From: Pseudonocardiales bacterium
GTDB taxonomy: Bacteria; Actinomycetota; Actinomycetes; Mycobacteriales; Jatrophihabitantaceae
NCBI GenBank assembly: GCA_025465405.1
Contig: JAODNL010000651.1
Location: 1 to 5,173, forward strand
DNA: 5,173 nucleotides
Direction of reading: 5' to 3'
Shown in pieces: positions 4,751 through 5,173 of this stretch. The notes below the pieces were generated by a model. It did not search any database. It was not told the origin of the DNA and was given only the letters and a program-made list of their open reading frames with translations. Numbering within the stretch: the first letter of the stretch is position 1; each line of letters opens with the position of its first letter. The position numbers and the translations under genes were made by a program.

Positions 4751-5173
4751 ATGCCATCAGCGACACAGCTGACGCCGAAAGGCGCCGCCACTCGAGCCCG
4801 GATCGTGGAGACGGCAGCCGACCTGCTGCTTGCGCATGGCGTCGGCGGCACCAGCCTGGACGACATCCGGGCGGGCACGATGACCAGTAAGAGCCAGCTG
4901 TTCCATTACTTTCCGGGCGGCAAGAACGACCTGGTCGCGGCGATCGCCGCCTTCCAGGCTGAGCGCGTGCTGCAGGCACAACGGCCGTTCCTCGACACCC
5001 TCGACACGTGGGAGTCCTGGCACGGGTGGCGCGACGCCGTGGTGGCGCACTACGGCTCCCAGGCGCACTGGGGCTGCCCGATCGGCGCGCTGGCCAGCCA
5101 GTTGATCAGCACGGATCCGGCCCACGCGGCCGATGTGACTGCCTATATGGACCGCTGGCGGGGCTACCTTCGG
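4751..5173 (+). CDS. TetR/AcrR family transcriptional regulator (3' end outside window)
   Basis: The frame is open for 141 codons to the window edge; family members are about 190-210 residues, so the last third of the ligand domain is missing. The DNA-binding domain is typical: RARIVETAADLLLAHGVGGTSL (15-36), then the helix-turn-helix about 35-54 ending in SQLFHYFPGGKNDLV, the diagnostic TetR recognition-helix exit. In the C-terminal domain, WGCPIGALASQL (107-118) resembles the GCP-G-L segment of LmrA/YxaF-like TetR regulators, an assignment from memory. It should be a dimeric repressor that leaves DNA on binding a small hydrophobic ligand. The divergent SDR gene 104 bases away, with two palindromes between, is its likely target, along with itself. 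The start at 4751 aligns the N-terminus well but has no ribosome site. Confidence 0.92.
   Translation, partial: MPSATQLTPKGAATRARIVETAADLLLAHGVGGTSLDDIRAGTMTSKSQLFHYFPGGKNDLVAAIAAFQAERVLQAQRPFLDTLDTWESWHGWRDAVVAHYGSQAHWGCPIGALASQLISTDPAHAADVTAYMDRWRGYLR

Overview
The window has high G+C content, GC-rich third codon positions, GTG/ATGA-type gene junctions and several genes without a Shine-Dalgarno sequence. It also carries a DUF664-type DinB gene and a DUF4331 gene. Together these point to a chromosomal stretch of an actinobacterium; genus cannot be settled from the sequence alone. There is no phage, transposon, rRNA, tRNA or CRISPR signal.

Left region (1-1325): a small gene of unknown function on the minus strand (17-310) ends in six tandem copies of an 18-bp repeat, read as the hexapeptide LQTAGH. 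A 214-bp divergent intergenic region containing a 13-bp near-perfect inverted repeat (376-426) separates it from a plus-strand class I SAM-dependent methyltransferase (525-1325).

Central region (1326-3518): a consensus-like promoter (TTGACA, 1351) lies upstream of an apparent three-gene operon. Its members are an 81-residue Tat-signal protein (1489-1734), a 466-residue DUF4331 protein lacking a signal peptide (1798-3198), and a 107-residue protein joined to it by a 4-bp ATGA overlap (3195-3518). The arrangement suggests one functional unit. The small Tat protein may be an export partner of the DUF4331 protein, but that is a hypothesis.

Right region (3519-5173): a shortened DinB/DUF664-like gene (3576-3854) keeps both ends of its family but appears to lack the middle, including the first metal-ligand motif. 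It converges on a minus-strand short-chain dehydrogenase/reductase (SDR) gene (3876-4646). That gene is divergent from a TetR-family regulator (4751 to beyond the window end). The 104-bp gap between them holds two 18-bp palindromic sites, almost certainly the operators through which the TetR protein controls the SDR gene and itself. This is the best-supported regulatory circuit in the window.

The most unusual elements are the in-frame minisatellite in the small gene, the internally deleted DinB gene, the paired operators, and the Tat-protein/leaderless-DUF4331/small-protein cassette.
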